From Endozoicomonas euniceicola (GTDB taxonomy: Bacteria > Pseudomonadota > Gammaproteobacteria > Pseudomonadales > Endozoicomonadaceae): a stretch of DNA of 64,000 bases. Under the pieces are notes generated by a model. That model saw only the letters and a program-made list of their open reading frames with translations. It was not told the origin of the DNA and ran no database searches. The position numbers were made by a program, and so were the translations under genes. Below, piece by piece: positions 44,156 through 53,392 of the stretch. The stretch is taken from contig NZ_CP103300.1 in assembly GCF_025562755.1 (NCBI RefSeq), forward strand, positions 4,589,001 to 4,653,000, read 5' to 3'. The number at the start of each line of letters is the position of its first letter. Within the stretch, counting starts at the first letter, position 1.

Positions 44156-44272
44156 ATGGCCATTAATAATTTCGAGGTTAAATTGTTCGAGAGCCAATGC
44201 CTGTCGGAGGACGATCCCCCGTATTCATTGACTCTGCGACTTCACCACCTATCAACTACTGGAACAGGGTAG
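44156..44272 (+). CDS. Conserved 38-codon frame, copy 5
   Basis: Intact length, starts Met-Ala-Ile-Asn-Asn-Phe-Glu-Val-Lys, with several changes in the second half (Pro-Pro-Tyr-Ser, His-His). It overlaps the 3' end of unit 6. Its leader AAAAGGAATCAGGG is kept. Confidence 0.35.
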   Translation: MAINNFEVKLFESQCLSEDDPPYSLTLRLHHLSTTGTG

Positions 44273-45487
44273 AAAGATACTCCATTGGCGCATAGAACTT
44301 TTTCCAAAGGGTTTGGCTGGTTTCTGAAAGGCTTTGCTCTAATGGATAACCGTAAACAACATAACCAGACACGCTATTGATTAGAGCCAGAGTTGTTGCT
44401 ACAGCCATAGCACCAACGGCTGCCATTCCAAAGTTTTTTTCTGCCAATCTGTTAATGCCCAAAATAGCTCCGGCTCCAACGAAGGCTCCGGCTAAGTTTC
44501 CGGCTGAGGTTCCGTGGAAAGCTTTGTCATCTCTGATGAGGGCTCCGGATAAGGCTCCGGTAAAGGATCCTGCTAAGGCTAAGGTTGCAGCTGGTGATAT
44601 GGCTCTTTTTAAGGTTCCGGTTCCTAGTCGGTCTGAGGCTAGAGCTGTGGCCAGGATTACAGTTCCAAGTGTAAGTCCAGCATCGATTCCGGCTTTCGGT
44701 GATATAAATATAGCGCCTTCGACACTCTTGCTTAAACCAGCATTCGCTAGATAACTCACTGACGATAGCACTCCATAAATAATTGCTGTGATCATCGATA
44801 TAAAACTTGCCCTGGCGGGTGTAGCACCTCTATAAAGTAACGAACTATAAACTATAGATCCTAATAAAATGCCAGTGGCTTTAGCCAGCGCAGTGCATTG
44901 TTTAAATTGGTAAGCGTTATAGTTATCGATAATATGTGTTACTTCCTCTTTGTTAATACCTGCCGTTGATACTGCGCTGGCAGTGGCTTGGGAGAGTGCT
45001 TCTACTGTGAGATACATCATGACAACAACAATGCTACTGTGCATCGTATAGCTGCTATAAGCTGTAAGTGCAACACCGCCCAGGCGCAGAGTCGACAAGC
45101 TTGAAGGCAAAGGCCATGGAGAGACCTTTCCTGCCAGTGCTGTTTCAGTGGTTGCGATAAGCGGAGCAAGCTGAGCACAGAAGTTGGTTTTCATCGCCTG
45201 GAGTTCTTGTTTTTGCGGTTCCGTAAATTGATGCCTGCTCACCACTCCAGAGATAAATCCCGTCGCTTTGCACACCCCCACCAAATCCCTGTATTGAGGA
45301 TCATTGAAATTGATACGCCAGCGGTACTTTTTAACATCGTCAGTTCATTCTCGATCAAAGTGGCGTTTTCAAGGGGAATTTTCAAAAACTCAAACTGGTT
45401 CTGATAGGAAGTCTCATCAGCCTTTGTTATTGAAAAAAGTAACATCAGATAGATAAACAACGATAGTGGTTTATATGTTGTCTTCAT
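44256..45487 (-). pseudogene. Array unit 6: exported hydrophobic protein gene, frameshifted in a C-run
   Basis: Two frames that together make a 410-residue paralogue. The first (from 45487) has the signal peptide and runs to Trp-Trp-Gly-Cys-Ala; the second picks up at Val-Cys-Lys-Ala-Thr-Gly-Phe. The break falls at a run of C's (about 45277) that has five C's here against six in units 3-5, so one base has been lost. Both parts are otherwise well conserved. Either a recent pseudogene or an off-state reversible by slippage; a run of six is short for phase variation. Confidence 0.8.
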
Positions 45488-45547
45488 TTGATTTATTTGA
45501 GTGTTTAATAAATGAGTTTAAAGGGTAGACTAAAAAAGGAATCAGGG

Positions 45548-45665
45548 ATGGCCATTAATAATTTCGAGGTTAAATTGTTCGAGAGCCAATTCCTGTCGAT
45601 GAGATTGAAGCGCAACAGGTTATGCCTTTTGCTTATGATGATTCCGAGGTGTAATGCCTCCTTCA
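45548..45665 (+). pseudogene. 38-codon frame, copy 6, joined to other sequence
   Basis: The first 17 codons match the other copies (Met-Ala-Ile-Asn-Asn-Phe to Ser-Gln-Phe-Leu-Ser), then similarity ends at about 45598. In a different frame the next bases read Pro-Val-Asp-Glu-Ile-Glu-Ala-Gln-Gln to a TAA at about 45655, which looks like the end of another gene. This marks the right border of the array. The 90 bp that follow show nothing recognisable. Confidence 0.5.
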
Positions 45666-45754
45666 TGGATAGTAAGGCAAAAAACCTGGGAAAAGTCAGA
45701 ATGGAATGGCTTAATCAGAGCTGCAGAGAAAGGCACAAAGACACCTGACAACAG

Positions 45755-47560
45755 TTATTTTGCCGATGCATCTTCTTCCAGATTATATTTCTTTATTTTT
45801 CGATAGAGGGTCGCAATACCAATACCCAATTCATCCGCGACCTGCTGTTTACCTTTTTTCAGGTCAAATTTTTTGAGTGCAGCCTGAATACGTTGTTTCT
45901 CCATTTCTTCCAGACTCATTGATGGTGAGTTTTTTTCAACGGAGAAGGTGGATATGGATGAACTGTCCAGCCTGTTTGAATGGTAATCGTCGTTCAGTTG
46001 GCAGAAATGGTCAGGCAGCAGATCAGGAAGAATAACGCCACCATGCTCGACCATATTAATCAGATACTCCATAGTGTTAGCCAGTTCCCTGACATTACCG
46101 GGCCAGTCCCAGTTATTCAGGTAAGCCATGGAGTCGTCACTGATAGCCGGGACAGGCAACCCCATCTCCTTTGCCTGCTTTTTCAGGAAAAAACGGGCTA
46201 ACAGAGGGATGTCGTTTTTTCTTTCCCGCAGAGAGGGAACCACCAGGGGAATGACGTTAAGGCGATAATATAAATCTTCCCGGAACAGTTTTTTCTCTGT
46301 CAGCGTTAAGAGGTTCTGATGCGTTGCTGAGATAACCCGGATATTAACGGTACTGACCGTAGAGGAACCTACCGGTGAAATTTCCCGGCGATCCAGAACT
46401 CTGAGCAATTTTGCCTGAAGGTTGAGTGGCATATCGCCAATTTCATCTAAAAACAGGGTGCCGCCGTCAGCGCTTTTTATCAGGCCTTCCTTGCCCTGGG
46501 TAGCGGCTCCCGTAAATGCACCTCTGGCATAGCCAAAGAGTTCGCTTTCCAGCAAATGTTCGGGAATAGCTGCACAATTGATAGCGACAAAAGGTTTTTT
46601 ACGACGGGCTCCGGTTTCATGAATTAACCGGGCCACCACTTCTTTACCCGATCCGCTTTCACCATTGATCAGAACACTGGAAGGGCTACTGGCGATCTTT
46701 GTTATTTTGTTCTGTAGTTTTTGCATGGGCAGGGAGTCACCCACCATACGACTGTGGTATTTGCCAGATACTGATGGCTGGCCGCTATCATTGGAATTGC
46801 CCGGAGCGTTGTGAGTAAGCACCAAAAGCTTACCGTTGCCGTTGGGAATCAGGACGCCCGGCGATATGATTTCCTCAGCGCCGTTTTTGATAATAAACTC
46901 TTCAGATTCCCGGTTAGAAATTCGTCGTTTACCAAACGGGCGGACACTGATCAGACTTAATTTATCGCTCTTATTCAGCTTTAACTGTTTTTTTGCGGCT
47001 TCATTGATATGGGTGCAATTGCCTTTGTCATCGACTTCCAGCACACCCTCAGTAATTTTGCTGGATAACAACCGGATGACATTTTCAGTATTCTTCAGGC
47101 TGCTGTAATACATGTCCTCCAGTTTCGTGGCGATGAATACTTTGGAGATATCTTCAATATATCCCATATAAAGCGAAGTGTTAGTCAGTAGCTGTTGACG
47201 CTGTTCTTCGTTGAAACAAACCAGACTGATGACGCCCAGGCATTCATTTTTAAACAGAACCGGGATGCCCAGAAACGCTTTTTCCTGACAACTTACCCGA
47301 CGGGTGCAGGATAAACATTCAGAATCTTCGCCTGATTTTTTGATGATTTTTTCTTTGCGGTTCGCAATAATCCACTTGAAAGCATTGGTTCCGGTGGTTA
47401 ATGGCCGGCCCAGGTTGTTGGCATAAGGGCCTGACCCCGCTATACGTACCAGCTCAGTATCAATGACCTCAACATCAAGGTTTATCATTCGTGACAGTAT
47501 TTGTACAAACCTTGCGATGGTTGACTGAATAGACATTAATTTAGAAGTAGTTTTCAACAC
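45755..47560 (-). CDS. ygeV: Sigma-54-dependent transcriptional activator (YgeV-like)
   Basis: 601 residues, close to E. coli YgeV in size and order. The N-terminal ~160 residues resemble a GAF-like sensor with a Cys-x2-Cys-x5-Cys motif. A PAS-like segment (about 165-260) is followed by the AAA+ domain with Gly-Glu-Ser-Gly-Ser-Gly-Lys-Glu, the sigma-54-contacting Gly-Ala-Phe-Thr-Gly-Ala, and Gly-Thr-Leu-Phe-Leu-Asp-Glu. The C-terminus has a Fis-type helix-turn-helix. YgeV regulates the purine/selenium hydroxylase genes in E. coli. Here it lies 15 kb away, across the tandem array, but a candidate sigma-54 promoter is present upstream of ygfK. The specific regulon is inference. Confidence 0.88.
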   Translation of the reverse strand: MLKTTSKLMSIQSTIARFVQILSRMINLDVEVIDTELVRIAGSGPYANNLGRPLTTGTNAFKWIIANRKEKIIKKSGEDSECLSCTRRVSCQEKAFLGIPVLFKNECLGVISLVCFNEEQRQQLLTNTSLYMGYIEDISKVFIATKLEDMYYSSLKNTENVIRLLSSKITEGVLEVDDKGNCTHINEAAKKQLKLNKSDKLSLISVRPFGKRRISNRESEEFIIKNGAEEIISPGVLIPNGNGKLLVLTHNAPGNSNDSGQPSVSGKYHSRMVGDSLPMQKLQNKITKIASSPSSVLINGESGSGKEVVARLIHETGARRKKPFVAINCAAIPEHLLESELFGYARGAFTGAATQGKEGLIKSADGGTLFLDEIGDMPLNLQAKLLRVLDRREISPVGSSTVSTVNIRVISATHQNLLTLTEKKLFREDLYYRLNVIPLVVPSLRERKNDIPLLARFFLKKQAKEMGLPVPAISDDSMAYLNNWDWPGNVRELANTMEYLINMVEHGGVILPDLLPDHFCQLNDDYHSNRLDSSSISTFSVEKNSPSMSLEEMEKQRIQAALKKFDLKKGKQQVADELGIGIATLYRKIKKYNLEEDASAK

Positions 47561-47726
47561 ATTTTTATTCCAATGTCTTTAAACAGAGTACTAATAAAGT
47601 GCATTTGGAAAGCATTTTATTAGTTATTCATCATAATGATGAGCATATTCTATTTTTCTCATAGCAGGCAGTTCCTTTGCATTGAGCTGAGACAACTGAA
47701 TAGAAGTGGGTATTTTTTTTGTACAA

Positions 47727-48458
47727 TTAAACCACAACACAGCCATGCTTGACATTGAAGCGATCCGCTACCACTTTCGCAGCTTCCATACCTGTCTTTT
47801 GGTGCCCATAGACGAAAGATGCCGAATAATATGGGTTTACAGCCAGGAATAGTTTTGATGGGTAATCAGGCCATGGGCTAAAATCATGCCTCGATAGGTA
47901 TACGATACCGACAATTTTAAAATTGGGAATTAAGTGAGGGAAGTTAACTTCATAAACTTCCCGTAAATGGGGAAATCTGATCGTTATAGAGTCATTGGAG
48001 AGCGGGCTGGGAATGGCAAAGCCTTTAAAATGTACAGCGTCGATGAGGTAGATATAACCGTTAAAAATCGAGGCATGCGCGTCTAAGCAAAAATAAGTTC
48101 TCGTAGCGTATTTGGTCGTGGCAGAAACACAAATACTTGTAGAGACACCGTAGTGACCCGTATACCCTCCCATAGCCCCGGACACCACCCGATCCAGATC
48201 TCGCCCTTGGCTGACAGGGGCCGCTATGCTAAAACCACTTTCTAAAATCTCTATCGGGCTTCTGAAGTCACCCCGGAAAACATAACCAGAGAAGTAGGAG
48301 GGTTTGTGTGTCGCAAGCACTTCTTCATTGCCCAGGTCAGTGGTCCAGCTGCTAGGAACATAGCAGGCACCGGTAACATTCATTGTGTTCTGGAAATTAG
48401 CCGGATTATTCAGGCGCAGCAGGTTGTCTTTGTCAAAAAGCCTTGCTTCAGTCAACAT
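47727..48458 (-). CDS. Pertussis/cholera-type ADP-ribosyltransferase, candidate effector
   Basis: 243 residues, no signal peptide, AAGGGG ribosome site 7 nt before the ATG. It has the full R-S-E layout of the arginine-specific ADP-ribosyltransferase toxins: Arg62 in Tyr-Val-Phe-Arg-Gly-Asp followed by Arg-Ser-Pro-Ile-Glu and Gly-Phe; Ser-Thr-Ser at 106-108; and Glu170 in Val-Tyr-Glu-Val followed by Leu-Ile-Pro-x-x-Lys-Ile, matching the cholera Gln-Glu-Val...Ile-Pro and pertussis Ser-Glu-Tyr...Ile-Pro regions. The second Glu of the cholera-type Glu-x-Glu is Val here. The C-terminus is Lys-His-Gly-Cys-Val-Val-Val, which looks like a CaaX box for host prenylation. There is no B subunit nearby. 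Confidence 0.75.
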   Translation of the reverse strand: MLTEARLFDKDNLLRLNNPANFQNTMNVTGACYVPSSWTTDLGNEEVLATHKPSYFSGYVFRGDFRSPIEILESGFSIAAPVSQGRDLDRVVSGAMGGYTGHYGVSTSICVSATTKYATRTYFCLDAHASIFNGYIYLIDAVHFKGFAIPSPLSNDSITIRFPHLREVYEVNFPHLIPNFKIVGIVYLSRHDFSPWPDYPSKLFLAVNPYYSASFVYGHQKTGMEAAKVVADRFNVKHGCVVV

Positions 48459-48695
48459 TATGAACCCCTTCCTGTGGCCGCTACTCCTCTATTTGGTGAC
48501 ATTTTTCTGATGCATACACGGCATTTGTCATTAATGCCGCCTTTCAGAAGGAGTAGACTTGCATAAAAATATCAGTGACTTCTATATCTTAGACGTATGC
48601 CCCCTGTGTCAGCATAGTTGTCGCCTCTTCTGATTTATCTTCTAAAGACCTATCGCTTTATCACAAATCCTAATCTTGACTTATCCTTTTCAGCG

Positions 48696-49016
48696 ATGAG
48701 GGAAGCACTCATTTTGCCTTATAACCGCAAACAGACTGGCGGTGAGGTGTGGCATGAAAAAACGTCAGCCGATCAAGTGGTCAGCGATGATGTGTGGCAG
48801 GTACTCTGGTTGAAAATGGAAAGCAAAAAGCTACCTGATAAGCCTCCACCGTTGATCTGGTTATTTCAAACCATTGCCAAACCGGGCGGCTGGTGCGATT
48901 CCAAACACACAGGTCGCCCTGGTTGGCTGGCCGTTTGGAAAGGGTGGGTCAAATTACAAACCGGCGTAGAAGTCTGGCGCATGGTACGCCAGTTCTGGGG
49001 TGTAGAGATGTTATAA
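48696..49016 (+). pseudogene. IS4-family transposase C-terminal fragment
   Basis: The last ~105 residues match the end of IS4-type transposases: Gly-Gly-x-Val-Trp, then Met-Glu-Ser-Lys-Lys-Leu-Pro, then Ile-Ala-Lys-x-Gly-Gly and Gly-Arg-Pro-Gly-Trp-x-x-Val-Trp-Lys-Gly-Trp. The catalytic DDE core is missing, so it is inactive debris. Confidence 0.75.
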
Positions 49017-49060
49017 AGAGATAGCTCTTCACGTGGGGGAGCAGTCACAGCCTGGCTGCA

Positions 49061-49094
49061 CCTGGCCTGCAAAACTGCTTTTTTGCAGGCCAGG
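49061..49094. terminator. Strong 14-bp hairpin in the IS4-mcrB gap
   Basis: CCTGGCCTGCAAAA and TTTTGCAGGCCAGG are fully complementary around a 6-nt loop. No long U-run follows, although the stem ends in T-rich bases. The gap 49017-49417 also holds a short reading frame ending Leu-Glu-Glu-Phe-Leu-Glu-Met-Leu-Gly at about 49194 that could be the tail of a lost gene; I do not recognise it. Confidence 0.5.
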
Positions 49095-49215
49095 TTCCGT
49101 TACGGGCCACGTACCAGGACACTCGAATGCAGAGCCTTCTGCTTTGGAAGAGTTTCTGGAAATGCTTGGGCTTGTCGAGCTAGAGCCCGCATGATCGCTT
49201 AATTTCCCCCTTCCT

Positions 49216-49262
49216 GAAAAGCACCAGGTTGCAATATAACTGCGACCTGGATCAATGCTTTT
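49216..49262. other. Extended inverted repeat upstream of mcrB
   Basis: CCAGGTTGCA and TGCGACCTGG form a stem with one G-T pair and a 7-nt loop, enclosed by AAAAGCA and TGCTTTT. It lies about 160 bp before mcrB and could be a terminator of an older unit or a regulatory stem. Confidence 0.4.
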
Positions 49263-49417
49263 GCCATGCAGTTCGGTACTCTTAACACTAAGATTTAGAA
49301 GACACAGACCATGCAACTGCATCTTGCCAATGCCATCCCAGAATACAGAAACGTCTATTTTCTTCCTGTTCCAAAGGCTTGTCCGAGGTGTCGATTGATG
49401 AACATGAGTACGTAGCC

Positions 49418-51850
49418 ATGACATCTTATCTGCTAACCTGGAACCCCAAACTTTTCTCACTTGAGGAAGAGGGCAGGCTGAAATACAAGGCAGGAGATGA
49501 AATACGCTGGAGTTGCAGTAGCAAAAAGCCTCAGGAGGGTGACCGGGTATACCTGATTCGTATAGGTGAGGAGCCAAGGGGGATTGTTGCCAGCGGTATC
49601 GTTACTCAGCCGGTTTTTTCTGATTCTGACTGGAAAGACCCGGAAAAACAGCGGTCGTACATCAAGTTCAGAATTGAAGATCTTCGTATAGCCTGCAATG
49701 AAGGCTCGCTACCAATGCTTCTATTGGAGCGACAGTTTTCAGAACAACAATGGAGTCCGCTTTCCTCAGGCATTGCCATTTCGTCAGACTATACAACAAA
49801 GCTGGAGAGCCTCTGGGACAGCTCAAAAGGAAAGCATGGTGTTGAAATACTATTACGTTGGGCTTTGGATGTATCTGGCGGGGCTAAGAAATGGATCGAA
49901 TCCTATAAAAAAATCTGCTCATTGGCACAGGAAGTTCTGACATCTGGAAAAATATCCGATAAAGACCTCCAAACACTGTGGTTCTCTCGCAATAATGGGC
50001 TTGCAAGCGTAGGACCTGGCAATTTGTCGAGAGCAGAATTTGATCAGAATAAGGGCATTCTGGAGCAGCTTGCCCTGGAGATTTTCGCCTCTCCAAACAG
50101 TGAATCTCTTGGTTCTGTTATAAACAGCTGGAAAGAGCATGGCTTTACGAAAACACATCGGGCTGTTATCAACCGGATGTTTGCAGCGGCAGCTCCGGAT
50201 CAAGTGACCACATTACTCGATGCCAGGGCATTGGTCAGGGTTCAGACCGAGCTAAAAAGGCTGTTTAAGCTGCCTTTTATCCGAACCGGAAACTGGTTTG
50301 AAGACAACCAAAACCTGCTAAATACCATTCGACCATTACTGAGTGAGCAGTGGGATTCTTATGAGCTGAACACATCATTCTTGCATTTCTACAAGCAAAT
50401 AAATGCCCCTGAAAAAAAGGGTGCTTCCGAGGCCGTACCTGCTAACCTGGACGAATCAAAGCACACTCAGGCAGACACAGAAGAAGAACCAATGATTGAT
50501 ATACCAGCTGCTACCAACACCATATTTTATGGCCCTCCCGGTACAGGAAAAACTTACCATATTGTCGAAGCTGCAATGAAAGTCGCGGAGCCTGAGTTTT
50601 CAGGCTTTAACCAGCGAGAAGAGCTGAAATCTGCTTACGATGAACTTGTTGAAACCGGCCGCATTCGTTTCGTAACCTTCCATCAAAGCTATAGCTACGA
50701 AGAGTTCGTAGAAGGTTTACGCGCCAATACTGATGAAACTGGCCAGGTTAGTTATGCCATTGAAGCTGGAATATTCAAGAAAATTTGTGAGGACGCTGTA
50801 GTTGGAATATCTGTAGCCCAAAACCCACTTGAGGAAGCGATCAACTCGATGAAAGAGTGGTTGGCGGAAAATGATAGCATTGAACTCAAAACCCAACGGG
50901 GAAATACGTTCAGGGTTGAATATCATGGTCATACTACATTCCGCGCCTTCCCAGCAGATAGTACACATGAAGACTCCAACGGGTATCCAGTTTCAATAGA
51001 GCACATCCGCAACCAGTATAGAAAGACAAATCTCGACAAAATCTATAACCCTTCCTATGTCCGGGCAATACTGGCGTACTTACGTGATCAATACAGTGTT
51101 CCAGACTATGAAGAAATGCATAAAAACTCGAAACAGGAAAACTTTGTCCTTGTTATTGGCGAGATCAACCGGGGAAACATCTCCAGGATTTTTGGAGAAC
51201 TGATAACCCTGATAGAGCCCTCTAAGCGACACGGGCAGCCTGAGGCGCTGTCTGTCACGCTGCCTTACTCCAAGGAGTCATTTTCAGTTCCCAGTAACCT
51301 CCACATCATCGGTACAATGAACACCGCAGACCGCTCATTAGCTATGATGGATACTGCTTTGCGCCGCCGCTTCGACTTTAAGGAGATGATGCCTGATTAT
51401 GAGATTCTGGATGATGAACTTGTAGAAGGTGTTTGCCTTGGGCAGCTGCTGAGGACAATGAATGAACGCATCGAATACCTGTATGATCGCGAACATACTC
51501 TGGGGCACGCATTCTTTATGCCTGTGACTGAACAGGAGTCAGAACAGGAACGTTTCGCACTGCTGGGGTCGGTATTCAAAGACAAAATTATTCCCCTGCT
51601 GGAGGAATATTTCTTTGAGGACTGGGAGAAGATTCGTTTGGTGCTGGGGGATAACCAGAAAAAGGACAAAGCGTTGCAGTTCGTGAAAAGGAAAACCATC
51701 AATCCTCAAGCCCTTTTCGGTTCAGACTATGAAGACGAAGTCTTTGATAGTACTGGCGTACGCTACGAAATCAATGATGATGCTTTCGAACGGGCAGAAG
51801 CTTTTCAGCAAATTATAAGCAAACCAGCAGAAAATCGTGAGAGCGAATAA
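49418..51850 (+). CDS. mcrB: McrB-type GTPase with N-terminal EVE-like domain
   Basis: About 810 residues from the ATG at 49418; in-frame TTG at 49379 and GTG at 49388 are alternatives. Residues 1-120 look like an EVE/PUA-type domain (Tyr-Leu-Leu-Thr-Trp-Asn-Pro start, Gly-Asp-x-Val-Tyr-Leu-Ile-Arg), which in modification-dependent restriction enzymes binds modified cytosine. The AAA+ motor has Walker A GPPGTGKT (372-379), Gly-Glu-Ile-Asn-Arg-Gly-Asn-Ile-Ser-Arg, and the McrB signature Asn-Thr-Ala-Asp-Arg at about 635 with Arg-Arg-Arg-Phe. It hydrolyses GTP and moves DNA for cleavage by McrC. It overlaps mcrC by one base. Confidence 0.93.
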   Translation: MTSYLLTWNPKLFSLEEEGRLKYKAGDEIRWSCSSKKPQEGDRVYLIRIGEEPRGIVASGIVTQPVFSDSDWKDPEKQRSYIKFRIEDLRIACNEGSLPMLLLERQFSEQQWSPLSSGIAISSDYTTKLESLWDSSKGKHGVEILLRWALDVSGGAKKWIESYKKICSLAQEVLTSGKISDKDLQTLWFSRNNGLASVGPGNLSRAEFDQNKGILEQLALEIFASPNSESLGSVINSWKEHGFTKTHRAVINRMFAAAAPDQVTTLLDARALVRVQTELKRLFKLPFIRTGNWFEDNQNLLNTIRPLLSEQWDSYELNTSFLHFYKQINAPEKKGASEAVPANLDESKHTQADTEEEPMIDIPAATNTIFYGPPGTGKTYHIVEAAMKVAEPEFSGFNQREELKSAYDELVETGRIRFVTFHQSYSYEEFVEGLRANTDETGQVSYAIEAGIFKKICEDAVVGISVAQNPLEEAINSMKEWLAENDSIELKTQRGNTFRVEYHGHTTFRAFPADSTHEDSNGYPVSIEHIRNQYRKTNLDKIYNPSYVRAILAYLRDQYSVPDYEEMHKNSKQENFVLVIGEINRGNISRIFGELITLIEPSKRHGQPEALSVTLPYSKESFSVPSNLHIIGTMNTADRSLAMMDTALRRRFDFKEMMPDYEILDDELVEGVCLGQLLRTMNERIEYLYDREHTLGHAFFMPVTEQESEQERFALLGSVFKDKIIPLLEEYFFEDWEKIRLVLGDNQKKDKALQFVKRKTINPQALFGSDYEDEVFDSTGVRYEINDDAFERAEAFQQIISKPAENRESE

Positions 51851-53166
51851 TGTCTGAACTCATCACGGTTTTTGAGTATGGGTATTTAAGCTCTGCCATC
51901 TCCAACAATCGATGCGCAAAAATCAGTAGTGCAGCTTTTAATTATCTTGAAGCTTTATGCCTGAAAGAAGGTGAAAGCTCACCATCATTCTTACGGCTAT
52001 GTAGCCTTGGTGGGCATAAAGCGCTGCAAGTCAGGAACTATGTAGGCGTTATACATACGCCTACTGGCCAGCAGGTTGAGGTACTGCCCAAAGTATCACG
52101 TTCTGACGGTGCTGATAGTCACGATCATGCCCGGCAGGCATTACTGAATATGCTCCGGCACTTGAAAGAGTTTAAGCACATTGAAACAACCGATGCACAA
52201 GTGGCTACCCGGCAGATGCCACTGTTTGAAGTGTTTATCCGGCAGTTTCTGCAAAGCGTTAACACACTGGTTAAGCGAGGGTTGCGCTCCGAATACGTTC
52301 GTCGCGAAAACAATCAGAACTTTATGAAGGGCAAGTTGCTGAGCAGCAAACAGCTTAAACATAATCTGATTAATAAACACAGGTTCTACGTGGAGTATGA
52401 TGAATACCAGCAGGATCGCCCGGTAAACAGGCTTATACATAGTGCCCTGAACAAGGTGTCCGCTTACACACGTTCCAATGCCAATCAGAAACTGTGTCGG
52501 GAGTTGATATTTGCCTTCAGTGAAGTGCCATTGAGCAGCCATGTTAAAAATGATTTTGCTTCAATGAAGGTCTCCAGAGGCATGGATCATTATCAAAAGC
52601 CCCTGGCCTGGGCTCGTCTTATTTTGGAAGGTATTACACCACTGTCGATGCAAGGCAAAGCAGAAGCTATTTCATTACTGTTTCCTATGGAAGCGGTTTT
52701 CGAAGCCTATGTGGGCAGTATCCTTCGTAAACAGCTGAAAGCTCCCTTCACTCTCAAAGAGCAGGCTCGTTCCCGGTATCTGGTAGAGTTCAACCATTCC
52801 CGCTGGTTTAACCTGAGGCCAGACCTGCTGGTTGAAAAACATGGCAAACCATTCATCGTTATGGATACCAAGTGGAAGCTGATAGACAGCACCAAAAGCA
52901 ACGGCAAAGAAAAAATGGGGATGTCTCAGGCTGACTTCTACCAGATGTTTGCCTATGGGCATAAGTACCTGAAGGGTGCGGGGGAACTGGTGCTTATTTA
53001 TCCAAAAACAGAAGCTTTTAGTCAGCCTGTGCCGTTTAGTTTTGACTTTAGTGAGCAATTAAAGCTGTGGGTTGTGCCGTTTGATATTGCTGATGGGGTA
53101 CAGGATCAAAGCAGGCTGATACTTTCCAAAAATTCGCCATTTCATGACTTCTTTGTTACGAGTTAG
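51850..53166 (+). CDS. mcrC: McrC-type restriction endonuclease subunit
   Basis: 438 residues, the McrC family size. The N-terminus has the McrC pattern with a Gly-Val-Ile-x-Thr-Pro-x-Gly-x-x-x-Glu-Val-Leu-Pro-Lys segment that contacts McrB. The C-terminal PD-(D/E)xK nuclease site is Leu-Arg-Pro-Asp-Leu-Leu (Asp325) with Asp339-Thr-Lys341. With the EVE-domain McrB this makes a complete type IV restriction system against modified foreign DNA. Nothing suggests inactivation. Confidence 0.93.
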   Translation: MSELITVFEYGYLSSAISNNRCAKISSAAFNYLEALCLKEGESSPSFLRLCSLGGHKALQVRNYVGVIHTPTGQQVEVLPKVSRSDGADSHDHARQALLNMLRHLKEFKHIETTDAQVATRQMPLFEVFIRQFLQSVNTLVKRGLRSEYVRRENNQNFMKGKLLSSKQLKHNLINKHRFYVEYDEYQQDRPVNRLIHSALNKVSAYTRSNANQKLCRELIFAFSEVPLSSHVKNDFASMKVSRGMDHYQKPLAWARLILEGITPLSMQGKAEAISLLFPMEAVFEAYVGSILRKQLKAPFTLKEQARSRYLVEFNHSRWFNLRPDLLVEKHGKPFIVMDTKWKLIDSTKSNGKEKMGMSQADFYQMFAYGHKYLKGAGELVLIYPKTEAFSQPVPFSFDFSEQLKLWVVPFDIADGVQDQSRLILSKNSPFHDFFVTS

Positions 53167-53333
53167 CAACGCAACTGCTGAAGTTCCATACTTTATTTCC
53201 AGTTTTTCGCCATTTATTTGCCAATAACAATTAAAACAATAAAATTATTGACCAATATAGTGCCGTTTCCGCAACAGCGGCATAAAACAGACCATTACGG
53301 ATATTGTATTTAGGCAAAAATAATACTTGATAC

Positions 53334-53385
53334 GTCGTTTTTGTTGTGAAAATATAATGGAAACAAAATTACAAAAATAAACGAC
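53334..53385 (+). promoter_or_regulatory. Candidate promoter bracketed by inverted repeats
   Basis: A TATAAT at 53353-53358 lies between GTCGTTT (53334-53340) and AAACGAC (53379-53385), a 7-bp inverted repeat. A TTGATA upstream is about 20 bp away, long for a -35. It sits just before the ATG at 53393 and could be a repressible promoter for that gene and the small gene after it. Confidence 0.35.
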
Positions 53386-53392
53386 AAACGTC

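Noticed and set aside
45512..45748. 78-codon + strand frame as a gene
   Set aside because: Only its first part matches the 38-codon family; the rest reads through the array border without any family resemblance.
49029..49577. 182-codon - strand frame across the mcrB start
   Set aside because: Composition is random and it overlaps the hairpins and the EVE domain of mcrB.
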